This document shows positions 38,864 through 51,305 of a stretch of DNA of 64,000 nt, piece by piece. The stretch comes from Labia minor. Lineage: Eukaryota > Arthropoda > Insecta > Dermaptera > Spongiphoridae. The first letter of the stretch is position 1; every line of letters begins with the position of its first letter. The translations under genes were made by a program, and so were the position numbers. The stretch covers positions 41,877,787 to 41,941,786 of the forward strand of contig OY720346.1 of NCBI GenBank assembly GCA_963082975.1. Direction: 5' to 3'. The notes beneath the pieces are model-generated. The model searched no databases, was not told where the DNA came from, and saw nothing but the letters and a program-made list of their open reading frames with translations.

Positions 38864-38910
38864 AATGAAAAATTTTAACAAATGTCCTTATGAGTATGTA
38901 TCCCCTCTCT

Positions 38911-38920
38911 ATATATATAC
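38911..38920 (-). promoter_or_regulatory. TATA-like box upstream of CAP gene D
   Basis: ATATATATAC (minus strand GTATATATAT) about 48 nt upstream of the start codon. The placement suits a short 5' UTR, but such runs are common in this AT-rich DNA. Confidence 0.35.
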
Positions 38921-39596
38921 CCACTAATTTGTATAACTACCCTTATCAAATAAAATGCTAAAATTTTGACCTTGAATATAGTAATTAATTACATTATGTT
39001 AAACCAAACCTAAGAATACAATATATCAAATTCAAATTGAAATACAAATTACTTCCAATTAACTTGCACAAAATGATTAACAGCCTTTCCTTTTTACATT
39101 ACTTTTAAGTAATTAGTAAATGGATATTTGATTATTCTTTTAAAATTATTAAATAATTTAAAATTAAATTTAAATATAATGGAATATAATATTAATAATA
39201 CAAACTAAGAGTGCATTCAACGTATTTAATAGAGTTTCATTTCTTAATTTATAATAATCATTGAAGAATTACTTAATAAATAAAGGGATTTATTTTAGTA
39301 TTTCTCTAAATTTTTTAAGTCATCTTAAAAGTAGGATTTCGTAAGGTCTTGAAAATAGACATCTTTTTGGGCGAAGACCTCCTTCTCATTCGACGAGAAT
39401 CCTTTACCAACAAGGCTTTTTTAATGTTTGGAAATATAATGAAGTTACTGATGGATATAGTGGTTATTTTAGGCGCTAATATTGAAATACATGAGCCATA
39501 AACATTTTGCAGATAGTATCTCTTTTTGTAGACTATTTGTTATGATGGACAAAGGGAACTGAACGTGTTTGTCATGAGTTTAGAAATAAGTAGTAA

Positions 39597-40537
39597 AGGG
39601 TTTTCCAATAAGAGTTGTTATTTGCAATAGCCCGCTATTTCGGTTGATGTCACTTTCGCAGCTGTAATTTTTTTACATTTGACAAGTAGAAACTACACCA
39701 TTAATAAAAATGAAACGATACTCGCTTCAACAATACGTTGAAATGATTAAAATTTACTATAAAAATAGTGAAAATTTGGCAGCGACGGTTCGTAAAACCA
39801 AAACAATTTTGAGACGTCGTGAAGAACCTTGTTGGTCCGCAATACAGAATTTGTTGAAAAAATTTAAGCTGTTGGATCAAGAATAAAAACCGTGCATGTC
39901 GCTTAAGAACAACTGTGAATATTGCTGTTGGTGCCCAAAGTGTTGAAGAAAACCCAGGTTTGTCCATTCCTCGACGTTCTTTGGAATTGGCCATTCCAAG
40001 ATTTATTGTTGAAAAGCCTCTCCATCCTCAACGTGTGACTGATTGGTGCGGTTTATAGTCCGGCAATGTCATTGGACCCTAGTTTTTCGAAAATGAGGCT
40101 AGAGGAACAGTTACGATGAATGGATTGCGCTATCGAGAAATGATTAATGAGTTTTTTTGACCAGAATCGGATAGTATCAATCTGGACTCGAAGATGTGAT
40201 CACAATTGGCCACCGAGATTTTGTAATTTAACACCTTACGACTTCTTCCTTTGAGGTCACGTGAAAGATTAGGTCTACAACAACATCCCAGCGTCGATTC
40301 AAGACGGATTCAAGATGGAATTCGATAAGCTATACTTTGCGATTTAGTGATGGAAAAGTTCATGAAAAGAATACGCTCTTGTAAGCTTAGCCGTGGTGGA
40401 CATGTGGCTGATATAGTTTTCCATTATTAATGGCATACCTTCCTCTTTACATTGAAATAAACATCCGATCATTTAAATCAGAAAATGCCAATTTCATTTT
40501 AATATCAAAATAACACCACTTTTTGAAAAACATTGTA
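39597..40537 (+). pseudogene. mariner-related DNA transposon with degraded transposase
   Basis: Ends GGGTTTTCCAATAAGAGTTG (about 39598) and, inverted, a diverged match near 40515-40535 (AACACCACTTTTTGAAAAAC). The plus frame from 39711 reads KRYSLQQYVEMIKIYYKNSE (N-terminal helix-turn-helix), with later traces such as HDWPPRF-like and DLTPYDFFL-like and a final GGHVADIVF-like tail. Many stops and frameshifts. Type: Tc1/mariner superfamily. Confidence 0.65.
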
Positions 40538-41057
40538 CTACTTTTGATTGATTCTTCCATTGATTCGGGAATTTGCCTACACCCCTAGTTGTGCGACTCA
40601 TCAGGTTCCTTGTTTTGCTTCCAACACATTGCACTATCAGTAATAATAGGGAATTCGACTGATAACCCATCTTCGCAACTCCACTCAGAGGATAGCTCTC
40701 ATTATTTTGTATGCGTAACTCCACAACATTTCCTTCTCTACGCTGTCTATCGTTTCATATAACATTTTTTCTTAACATCTTTGCTAAAGTTTTTCAGGAA
40801 GAACCTAGCCACTAGTTTGACTTCGTTCGGTTCATCTACATGTCTAGAAGCAATATGTCTTGCTTTTATATATACTATAATATTCTAAGAATATTATTAT
40901 AATATTTAGATAAAAATATGCATTCATATATATAGAATTGCTTTAATATTTGGGATAGAGGAGCACACTTTCATTTAACTGAAATCAAGTATTCTCAACT
41001 TAAATCAATTAAGTTTTAAGATATGATAAATCCTAATTCTTCTCATCTAAATCAGAT

Positions 41058-41096
41058 ATAACAATACCTCCCTTACTATCGTCGGTCGGTAAAAAG
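41058..41096 (-). repeat. solo 5' end of a HINE element
   Basis: CAATACCTCCCTTACTATCG followed by TCGGTCGGTAAAAAG is exactly the 5' 37 bp of the HINE family in reverse, with nothing else attached. Confidence 0.75.
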
Positions 41097-41259
41097 AGGA
41101 GAGATCATTTTATTTAATTTCGAAATAAAATGCACATAATATTTAAGATAATAAATTATACAATAAAATAAATTAGAAAATGTCTAGATAATATTAATAG
41201 TTTCTTAACTTAAAAATAATCGTGTTTAAAAAATATGTTGTTTTTGGATTTTATTTCAC

Positions 41260-41880
41260 TACTTTTTACTATCTCGTAAGAGATAGTATTGCGATCACGA
41301 AAATTTTCGATGTTGAGATTTTGATGTTTTTATACGTTTTGAAGGTTCTTGAATCATTTTCACTAAGGTTGAGAAAAATGTCTGTCTCTGTGTGTGTGTA
41401 TGTATGTATTTATGTATGTAACCAAGATTACGCAAAAACGGTTTGAGCTAGAATGATGAAATTTGGTACATGAGCATTATTCAAAATTCGTAGTTTTCTA
41501 TCAACTTTTGAGAAATGTAGCTCAACCGGAAGAGGGTCATTACTTAGAACGTTTTGATTTTTTTCCCTCTAAAGTGACCGTAAAAATAAAGATATATATT
41601 TGATAGTTTTTCACATGATTAAAAATTGTATAAAACTGCTATATGCTATATATAGAATTTTAACTTGATTGATTCGCTGAAATTACCAGAATTAATTTTT
41701 TAACACTGCAAATCTCACGCGCCAACACGTGACGTGGTGCCATCAACAAAAAGCCAAACATGCGCTAGTTTAATATTTATCATTTATAATTAATTAAATT
41801 TAATTTAAATATAATATATTATGTTATTTAATCCTATTCAAATTGCGAGATAGTCGAGTAGAGACACTCCAGCTAATTAT
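41260..41880 (+). repeat. interspersed repeat R2, most complete copy
   Basis: From TTTTTACTATCTCGTAAGAG (41265) to GCGAGATAGTCGAGTAGAGA (about 41851-41870). The ends CTATCTCG and CGAGATAG are inverted. It has GTCTGTCTCTGTGTGTGTATG and the same internal blocks as the copy at 21800. Confidence 0.75.
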
Positions 41881-41929
41881 ATTTTTACAAAAAAAAACAA
41901 CAATATATATATTTATATATATATAGTAC

Positions 41930-43520
41930 CGGGACCCCGAGCCTCGGCTCGGTACTTAAGTTAAAAAAAATGATTCATTATTATTGGATTTGGCTGGTAA
42001 TATTAATACCTGGGACACCGAGCTCTCGCTCTACCCTTTAAAAAATATTGATACACAATTCTTTAATTATTTATTACAATTATTAAATGTTACACATTTG
42101 CATCAATCTGATTAAAATTAATGAACTTGTGCTCCTCAATAATACATAAATATATAATATATAGGTACATATATTTTTTTTCTATAGTGTTTTTTTGAAA
42201 AACTGTTTAGCGCCCCAAGTGGTTATAAAACAAACTAAAGACAAAAAAACGTGCTTTGCAGCTTTTCGGAATTAAAAAAGCAAAATTGGCAGTCGTGGGA
42301 CTGGCCGACAGAAGTGAAAACTTCTGCGTAAGAAATTTTAAAACAGACGAAATTCGCGCTATTTCACGAGAAAGATGAATTTCATATGCATGTATATATA
42401 TATAACTTATATATTATTTTAAACATATATTTTAAACAAATTTGTAACTTATATTTATATATATATAAATACACAACTTTGTTTAAAATATTGCAATACG
42501 AACTGTTTTATAATTCTTATCTCTAACATAAAATATATATTTATTATGTGAAGTTCATTTCGTATAATTTTGATTATATATGTATATATGAAATGAACTT
42601 TACATAATAAATATATATTTATATGTTAGAGATAATTTATAAAACAGTTCTAATGACAATTCAAATTTCGCGCTCTGTTATAAGAAATTTGAAAGCAGAT
42701 GGTTTCATGGTGTTGGTCACGATCACGCGAGTTCTATACTTTTTCCCCATCCCGCAAAAGTGCTCAACGCCGCTAAAGAAGTTTTCACTTCAAAAATTAT
42801 TTAATATTTGGAAATATATCTGACTTATAGAAAAAATGAATATTAATTAAAGAAAGAAATAGTTTTTAAAATATCCTGAATAATATGTAACAATTTTCAA
42901 GATAGAAATTTATTACAATATTACAATTATTAACTGTTGCATCATTGCATCAATCTGATTAAAATGAATGGAACTTCGGGTACTCAATAATAATAAATAA
43001 AATAATATTAATAAATATATTGAATAATATTTTATTGAAAAAATATTAAAACTTATAAAACTATCTAAAACTTTATTAATAAAAGAACAATGAATAAATA
43101 AATATAGAATAGTAATTTATTAAAAAGTAAACAATAGATAAAAAGAAAAAAAAATAACAAAATCATTATTTTCATTTTTAAATAACGATTCACCCGGCGA
43201 GTTTCGAACCGACGAAATCCACTCGTTAAAACATCAGTCCAACCGCTGGACTATATGTATTTAGATAAAAAATTGTCATTTTTTTACTGTCTTAGCAGGC
43301 AGTATTAAAAATTTTGACGTTTTCCATATATAATTTTCAATTAAGAAATTAATAATGAAGCTGTATGTTTCAAGAGATATCATCAATAAAACTTAATTTT
43401 TCTTTATAAATACTATATCTAGTGTGAATTTGAAAAAAATCGTTAGAGCGGTTTTTGAGAACCAATATATATAGATAAATACATATATACAATTTTAGCT
43501 AGCATAATAAGATAAGATAA
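41930..43520 (-). repeat. two reverse R3 copies around an unrecognised insert
   Basis: 41930-42150 is the reverse complement of the 34850-35055 copy (GACCCCGAGCCTCGGCTCGG end first). 42900-43520 matches 32590-33240 in reverse, including the tRNA-like segment at 43186-43255 (GAGTTTCGAACCGACGA). The 42180-42900 insert has a 42250-42360 stretch with modest GC, an inverted repeat (next entry) and no gene. Confidence 0.6.
42500..42650. repeat. 150-bp palindrome
   Basis: GAACTGTTTTATAATTCTTA at 42500 is mirrored by the right arm ending ATAATTTATAAAACAGTTC at 42650. The arms (about 70 bp) match throughout with few mismatches and a tiny loop around 42570-42585. Confidence 0.75.
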
Positions 43521-43867
43521 ATGCACCTAATTCTGTTTTTACACGGTAGACTGGTTCCAGAAAAAACGTAAAAACAACAGGGTAAAAAAAGACATTGATC
43601 TTATGCAAAAATTGGTGATTGATTACTTATCTCTAAAACCTATTAAAATTAGATAAAAATAAGGATTTTTTAAGAATATGTATTCAGGTTTATTTTATTA
43701 AATCACAGAAAAAATGTATTTACCAAACATGATGATTCTACATAATTTTTGCCATTTAGAATTTCTCTGACCAGTAAATTTGCTTGAATATATGCACACA
43801 ATGTATACACAAAATAAAAACGAAAGAGAAACAAATACATACATATATACTTTATGCTCTTTCTTTT

Positions 43868-44457
43868 TACCGACCGACTATAGTAAGGGAGGTATTGTTT
43901 TCACACCAAATTTCACATGTGGAGATTTTTACATATCTCCACGAATCAAGCATTTTCTTAACAGAAAAAAGTATTTTTAGCATGATGTCTGTCCGTCCGT
44001 CCGTATAGATGTGTACAGTTTGAACGAAATTTGGTATATTTACTTAATACATCAATATGATGAATTGATCAACTTTTGGTGCAAATCCGTAAACCGGAAG
44101 TGGTAGTATTAGCGATCGGCGATAGGAAGGGAAGGGTTATTTTCACACCAAATTTCAAATGAGATTTTTTACATATCACCATTGTATTGGTTTTATCCTC
44201 GAGAAAAATCATCTTTAATAGTTTTTTCTTCATTTAAAATTATATGACGTCATCCAGCCATTCATGTCACAGCCTGCTCTTACATATTTATTATAAATAA
44301 AATAAAATTAAAAATATTTATCCATATCTGTTATTTTTATTTTTATTATTTTTTTATATTAATAGTTATATTAAAATTATTTGAAATGGTTTCTGTAGCT
44401 GGACATTAATTAACTTCAAACCGTCGGTCGGTTCGGACCTGGCCACAGGTCAACTTA
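43868..44457 (+). mobile_element. Helentron-like (HINE) element
   Basis: ACCGACCGACTATAG start, GTCCGTCCGTCC (about 43990-44002), one TGACGTCA (44246), and end CCGTCGGTCGGTTCGGACCT plus the CAGGTC hairpin half. It has small internal deletions relative to the 20498 copy (loss of the GAACGGCTCAACGG block and of one CRE). Confidence 0.8.
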
Positions 44458-44810
44458 TTTTCGTATGGATTCTAGCTGTTTGTAAGCTGTGTGTGTTTTA
44501 TTTATGTGTGTTGTGATAGTTTGAACCGTGCTAAATCGAATAAAATCGTGTAAAAAAAATTCTTGATTTTCAAACCGTGTTAAATCAAATTCGTGTAAAA
44601 AAGACGGCGTAAAAACAGAATTAGGTGTATACTTTTCTAAATATTTCGAAAAGTTGTCTTCTAGATAGGAGATGTGCTATTAATTATATCTACTCAAAGA
44701 ATAATGAAGAAATAATGAAGATATGCATTCAAATTGATTTAAAATTTATTAATAAATTAAATAAAATAACAAGTTTTATATTTTATCATAATTAAAATTC
44801 GAATTTCATT

Positions 44811-46400
44811 TTATTCACATAATTTCGTTTCTTGATTACAATTTGTACCATCTGGACAGGCACTACATGGTGGTCCTTCTTTGTACATTTCACCATCTAT
44901 ATAATTACCAGTTGGTCCATAATTACATACATAATATTTGTTGTACTGATTATTACCCTGTAATGATAGAAAATTATTTGATTGAATCTTAAAATATAAT
45001 TATAGAAATAATATTTCTTCTTCTAATTTATTAATAGGATTATACTTATTTTTATAAAAAAATTCACTTTACTTACAAAATAATGAATATATCCACAACC
45101 TATTTCATAAGTATCAGCCCATGCCATTTGAGAATAATGACCATATTCTAGTGCAAATCTAAAGATAGAATATAATTTAATTAATTCATAGTATTTATTC
45201 ATTTATTTTAAAATAAATATTAATAACAATGCCAATTTTCTTTTTCAAAATATTTACTTGTATGGTTGGATATTATCTCTGGAGAACAATTGTACTTCAT
45301 CCCAAAATGCATTCAGAGCAGAATTAAAATCGGTTTGATCACCTGTATTTTCTGAATTATATGAGATGTAAATATTTTGACCTACGGGTTCAGCTGAAAA
45401 GAAATTTCTATGATTATTATTGGATTTGATAAACAAAATAAATCAATTAAAATGTTTTTTTTTACATTGAGTGTTTCGGCAAGAATCATGTTCAAAAAGA
45501 CATTGGTCCGCCCATCTTTGGGCAATGGTTGCTAATTCAGGATTCCATCGCTAAAAAAAATAATAAATAATAAACTGATAAATTAATAATAATTCCTCAG
45601 ATCAATAAACGAATTAAATTTCATAAAATTATAATTACAATTTGACGCATATTTGCTGCACTTGGTTGACCACCGTCAACTCCACGACTTTCTTGTCCTT
45701 GCGCCAGCATGGATCGTAGATCATTATGCTTTTGTAAAATAAATTGGATATCATTTTCGTTCACCCCTTGAGCAAAGATTTGTTCACAATAACCTAAAGA
45801 ATTAACCTATTAATTCAAAAAAATCAATTAAAATATTTATTTTTTATATAATTAATTATATTAAAATATTTAAAAATTATTATTACATTAGGATATTTAC
45901 ACATAGTGTGATCCTCACAAACTGAACAATAATCTTGACCTTCAATAAAACATGGTAAAATAATAACGATGAAAGCCGACAAAAAATTCATCTAAAAAAT
46001 AATTTTATTTAATAAATCAATAAGATGGAAATTTTTAAATTCTTTAAAGTATGTTTATCTATTAGTTTTTTAGTGGAGACCACACGCTTGTCCTGAGATT
46101 AATGAGAACGAAGTCTAGCCAACTAACGTGATCAAAATTTTGAAGCTACTTGAAAAAAAGTAGCGGCCTTCGATCATGAAAATCAAGTTAGAAGTTGAAA
46201 AGTCTCGATATACTGAACATACAATACTTCTATCCCGCTTAGAAAACAACCGATTTGGTTTCCTCCAATTTCCCCTTATTTTTTTTCATTTCAAATTGTT
46301 TCCCATTTCGAATTACTTAATTAAAGATAAATAAAATAATTATAAATTTATATAAAATGAATAAATAATTATAAATAATACTCACCGCTAAATTCTTCAT
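44811..46400 (-). CDS. CAP gene E: venom allergen 5-like secreted protein
   Basis: Exons (minus): 46400-46386, 45991-45887, 45806-45639, 45550-45466, 45393-45258, 45158-45077, 44957-44811. They total 738 nt, 245 residues. Microexon MKNLA, then signal [17 protein letters not shown], then [12 protein letters not shown]. The CAP domain has [19 protein letters not shown] (paralogs have GVGGG), a WDEVQLFS segment, GHYSQMAW and CNYGPTGN, and the end is [10 protein letters not shown]...LCE. Exon sizes match gene D (85-nt exon 4, 82-nt exon 6), marking D and E as sister copies. Short introns without transposons. TATAAATA lies 37 nt upstream of the ATG. Frame intact. Confidence 0.92.
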
Positions 46401-46436
46401 AATAAAAACTTTAAACGAAATAGATTTAATCATTCC

Positions 46437-46444
46437 TATTTATA
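46437..46444 (-). promoter_or_regulatory. TATA box of CAP gene E
   Basis: TATAAATA on the minus strand, 37 nt upstream of the microexon ATG. Spacing allows a start site just before the ATG, implying a very short 5' UTR. Confidence 0.55.
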
Positions 46445-46899
46445 CTTTTTCAAAATTAGTCATATCGGTTTCAAAAAGTGTCTTGGTGTCATTAAAGAAA
46501 TATATTATTAAAAAAAAAAGCCAAAGTCAAGAATCCAATATATCAATTCCAAATTATAATAATATATAATCGTAAATTAACTCAAAATGTCACTTTTCCG
46601 CAAACTTATCTTCATACTTCCGCCAATTGATTAACAACTTTTTGTTTTTGTTTTTTAATTTTAAAAATTTTATTTATCATTTAATATTAACTATATCAAT
46701 TTTAAATACAAGCAAGTGTTACTAAAATAATAAATACTATTAAATTTATATAAATTCTATTTTCTTAAAAAAAAATAATAATATTAATACAAAAATAATA
46801 AACAAATGTTATAAACATTGTTGTTATTTTTAAGGAGAAGTTTTGTCTAAAACATGTGTAACATCATTTTTTTTATTTTTAAAAACAAATATATATATA

Positions 46900-47408
46900 C
46901 GAGGGATGTTCAAAGTATTCTAGGTATAGGTATGAAGGAAAATGCAGAAACTTTTAACTAAAATTTTTTTTTCAATGTAGTCCCCCATAACCTCAATACA
47001 CTTGTTTGCTCGGGAAACTAACTTTTGAATTCCCTCTAAAAAATATTTTTCCTCCTTGTCCTCAAAATGTGCGTTAATTGCCACCTTCAGCTTTTCATCG
47101 TCAGAAAAACGTTTTTCACGAAGATCTTATTTTTAGGTTGGGGAACAAGAAGTAATCACTAGTAATCACTGGGGGCAAGGTCTGGGCTGTAAGGTGTGTG
47201 CTTTATTTCTTCAAAGCATTTTTCTCAACATTGTCGCATCAGTCATTCTGGTCTTCTTACACCAACGATAATTAGATTAGTACTAATGAGAAATAAATGA
47301 AATTTTGAGGTTATGTTCTCAGGGAGTGTCGTTACCAACTGAAATAATTTAAATCCCTTCGTCACTGCTAAATTACCCCGTTACCGAGAATACTTTGAAC
47401 ACCCCTCG
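46900..47408 (-). mobile_element. internally deleted mariner element
   Basis: 509 bp flanked by TA. Termini CGAGGGATGTTCAAAGTATT and the inverted AATACTTTGAACACCCCTCG. The minus strand near the left end keeps a transposase C-terminal trace (CIEVMGDYIEKK). Non-autonomous. Confidence 0.85.
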
Positions 47409-47469
47409 TATACTAGCCCAATGTACGGCCCGCTGGGATCTAAATGAAATAATCTCTTTATGGGGGAAA

Positions 47470-48182
47470 AAGGAATGGACGATTGTGTGAACATTTGAAA
47501 GATATTGTATGGTTTTCAGACTTAGCATTTTTTATCGATCTTCTCAGTTATCACATCAAAAAATTGAACCTTAAACTCCAAGGAAGAAATCAGTTAATTC
47601 GTGATATTTGGGGACATATCCGGGTTTTCAAAATGCAATTGATTCTATTTTCCAAGCAGTTAGTCAAGAAAAACTTTACTCATTTTAAAAGACTAAAAAT
47701 TATTGGAGTCAGGGATGACAAAATTGAGAGCTATGAGAAAAGCTTGAAATGTCTTCATGCAGAATTTGATCGAAGATTTCAAGACTTCAAAGTTATCGAA
47801 CAAGACCAGCATCAGCATACCATTTAATTTGGATTGTGAATCTGTCAAACTAGAATTACAACTCGAACTGATTGAGTTGCAATGTAACACTGAATTGAAG
47901 CCAAAGTTTCTAAAATTGACTTTTACAAGGCCCTGTCAAAATCTAGTTTCCCAAACCTGAAATTTCAGAATATATTTTTGATGTTTGCATCTTCCTACAT
48001 CTGTGTGATCAGGTGTTTTTTCTACCATGAAGATTCGCAAAACCAGCATTAGAACTCGCTTGAGTGACCCTCATTTAACTTCCCTACTCATTGTACTACC
48101 AGAATATCAACAACTTTTGGAAATTCAGTCACAGTTTCATCTATCACATTCCCCTTCATACTCTTCTAATGAAATTTTGTAA
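47470..48182 (+). pseudogene. hAT-family (ZBED5/GTF2IRD2-like) transposase C-terminus
   Basis: The open stretch 47483-47827 gives FFIDLLSYHIKKLNLKLQGR, then GHIRVFKMQLILFSKQLVKK, then EFDRRFQDFKVIE. After a +/-1 shift it continues with CESVKLELQLELIELQC at 47825-47900. After another shift it reads FLMFASSYICEQ-like and KTSIRTRLSDPHL (47965-48090), the hAT dimerisation region. This is the hAT class that gave rise to ZBED5/GTF2IRD2-like proteins. Two or more frameshifts: a dead copy. Confidence 0.8.
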
Positions 48183-48210
48183 CTTTTTTTTATTTTTTTA
48201 CTATTATATC

Positions 48211-48612
48211 CAGTGGCGGATTAAGTTGATTGAGGGCCCCGGGCGGTAAAATTGAAATGGGCCCTCTGTTATTTATAATTATAATTGAAAGACAAATTTT
48301 GTTTCTATTATAATTTAGGCTATTTTATACTTGCATATATAGTACTTATGTAAAAAATACATAATTTTTACTGTGGTCGCCGAGACCCAAAATTGATTAT
48401 TTTTTCTTAAGTTAGTCGGGGTTCAAACACGACCGAATAAAGATCTGTTTTTCAATAAAGATCTGTATCAAGAATAACTTGTTTTATTTAAACTCCGATT
48501 ATCCATAAACTCAACAATTTTTTTAAATTTTTTTTAAGGAAATATTTTTATTTAGGTTTCGGTGGGCCCCTCGGGCGGCCGCCCGGTCCGCCCGGAGTTT
48601 AATCCGCCTCTG
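48211..48612. mobile_element. hAT MITE with 8-bp target duplication
   Basis: 402 bp. Termini CAGTGGCGGATTAA and TTAATCCGCCTCTG (inverted, one mismatch). Duplication ATTATATC at 48203-48210 and 48613-48620. Inner GC-rich inverted blocks GGGCCCCGGGCGG / CGCCCGGAG. Confidence 0.9.
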
Positions 48613-49243
48613 ATTATATCATATATACCACTTATAAAAATATAATTTTTTCGGCCCGTCTAGATGATTGTTTATTTTATCAGGCCCTCCCCTTCAAAAG
48701 TTTGCCTATGTCTGTACTAGCCGTTCCCGGCGGTATAAAACTCTTAGAATATAAACTTATTAAGTTGATTCCAATCGACGTAATAATTTTTTTATTTTTT
48801 TTCTATATTTAATAATAACAAAATAAAATTTAAAAAAAAGAAGTTATTTAAAAATTAATAATTTTGACAATTTGTAACTAACTTCATAATGTTACGACAT
48901 TACATACATACGACAAAAATTATATATATTGATATATACACTTAAATTTTATATTTATATAAATCTATTTCTTTTTAAATTATAAAATTCTTCTAACACT
49001 TAATAAATTAATTTTAAAGAAATATATATTTGTATTAATTAATAATCTAATCTTAAATGTGGAAATGTTTATAAACATAATGTAATATATTACTAAAGGA
49101 TGTGACGATGATTTTTTTAGGACATTGAAAATAAATTTAAAAAATTCGAATGCTAAATATTTTATATTTAAAAAAATAATTGTACAAATATATATTTTTT
49201 TCAGTTAAGCTATTTTGATTTAACTTATCTTTTTTTCTATCTT

Positions 49244-51269
49244 TTATTCACATAATTTTGTGGATTGATTGCATTTTGTTCCTGAAGGGCAACTACTACA
49301 TGCATTTCCAACTTTATACATCATTTCGGATAAAACATTACCACCAGGTCCATAATCACAAGTGATTAAAGAATTATATTCGCCATTAATCTAGAAAAAC
49401 AAAGGAATATTTTATACAATCGTAGATTTTATTAATTAAATCCAAATTAATTTATATACCTTGTTTAAAATATAATGTAAATAATGTAACATAGGAGGTG
49501 TGTTCAAAAGAAATGGTGAATATTAGATTGTATATTCTCGGACTGTGTATATTCGATTATCGAAATTATATTTTTGTAAAGTTGGTACACATATGTTTCT
49601 CATGTGTTGACATTATCAGCCATTTTTGGATTAGTACTGAAGTTAGTCACGTTTTTGTGTGTTTTTCGATTTTTTACTTAAAAAAATGGATCTTAGAATC
49701 TGTATTCAATTTTGAGTTAAAAATGGAATAAAGTGCTCCAACGCACATAAAATGTTGTCTGTGGCATTCGGGGAGTCTACTTTGTCTCAAAAATATGTTT
49801 AAAAGTGGTACAAGCGCTTTGCAGAAGGCCGAGAAGATGTTGACGATGTTTTGCTCAGTTTTCTTCGATTACAATGGCGTGGGGCATCATGTGTTCTTGA
49901 CACAAGGTCGTACTGTTGATAAGTAATACCACAAAAAAGTTATGGAATGTTTGCAATATGGTTCAAGCGATCGGAATTGTGGAAAAACAAATCATGGATA
50001 ATGCACCATCTCACACATTATTGCTTGTTGGTGATTTTTTGGCCAAAAACAACACCGTAATCATGCCTCAACCACCGTAATCACCAGATTTGGCTCCCTG
50101 TGACCTTTTCCTATTCCCAAAACTGAAGAGTCCAATGATAGGAAAGCGTTTTGCCACAATTAATGAGATAAAGTCGGAAACAAAGAACGAGCTGATGGCC
50201 CTACCGAAAAGCGTATTTCAGAAGTGCTTCGAAGATTGGAAGAAGCGCTGGCATAAGTGCATTTTATCTTAAGAGAATTACTTTGAAGGGTACAAAATGG
50301 ATATTGATGAATAAATAAATTATTTTCGAAATAATTTAAAATTCACCTTTTCTTTTGAACAAATCTCGTAGATAGATAGAATTTAGCTCTCCAGTAATTT
50401 ATATAATAATTGAATAACTATATTTACCTTATAATAAGTAAATCCACAACCAATTTCATAAGAATCAGCCCATGCCATTTGAGTGTAGTGACCAGCATTT
50501 TTAACATATCTAAAAAAAAATGCATGGTTCAATGATTCTCTTTATTTATTCATTTTTAATATTTTTTATAATATAAAATATTTACCTGAATGGATTTATA
50601 TTTCTACTTGGGAAAATTTTTACTTCATCCCACCATAAATTTGCAGCCCGTTCAAAATCAGGATTTAATTGCAAATCAAATGTCGAAATAGACAAGTAAA
50701 TATTTTGCCCATTATATCGATCTTGAATAAAAAAATATAGTATATTAGTTAAGTAATACATTTCTGATTAAGTTATTTCAGTTTTATTACAAAATAACTA
50801 TAATATTTATTATTCAATAAAAAGAACTTTTATTTAATTTAAATTAAAATAATAATCATAATATTTTTATAATTATATTTGTTTGTATAAAAAAATATTT
50901 TCAATCTCTTAAAAGAAAAAAAATTCTTTAATCTTATTTATTTATTTATTATCGTTATAATATTTAATTTATTACTTATTATTTATTATTGAATTTATTT
51001 TGCAACTAACAAAAAAATATAATAATATAATAATCTTTCTTTATTTCTGATTAAATTGCGCATAGTTTTTATTTTTTAATCAATTTATCAGTAATAATTC
51101 TCTCTCTCTCTCTTTCTCTCTTTATACGCTTAACGATGAATAATACAAGTAATGATAATATAAAATCTAGTAAACAGGATTTGTCTATTTATAATATCTA
51201 CTCTATTCAATTATTATTATCATATTGTAGGTTTTATATTTAGTCTATTTAAAATTAATCAGTTGATAA

Positions 51270-51305
<36 letters not shown>

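Noticed and set aside
40494..40724. Minus ORF of 76 codons
   Set aside because: It overlaps the 3' end of a decayed transposon and shows no recognisable domain.
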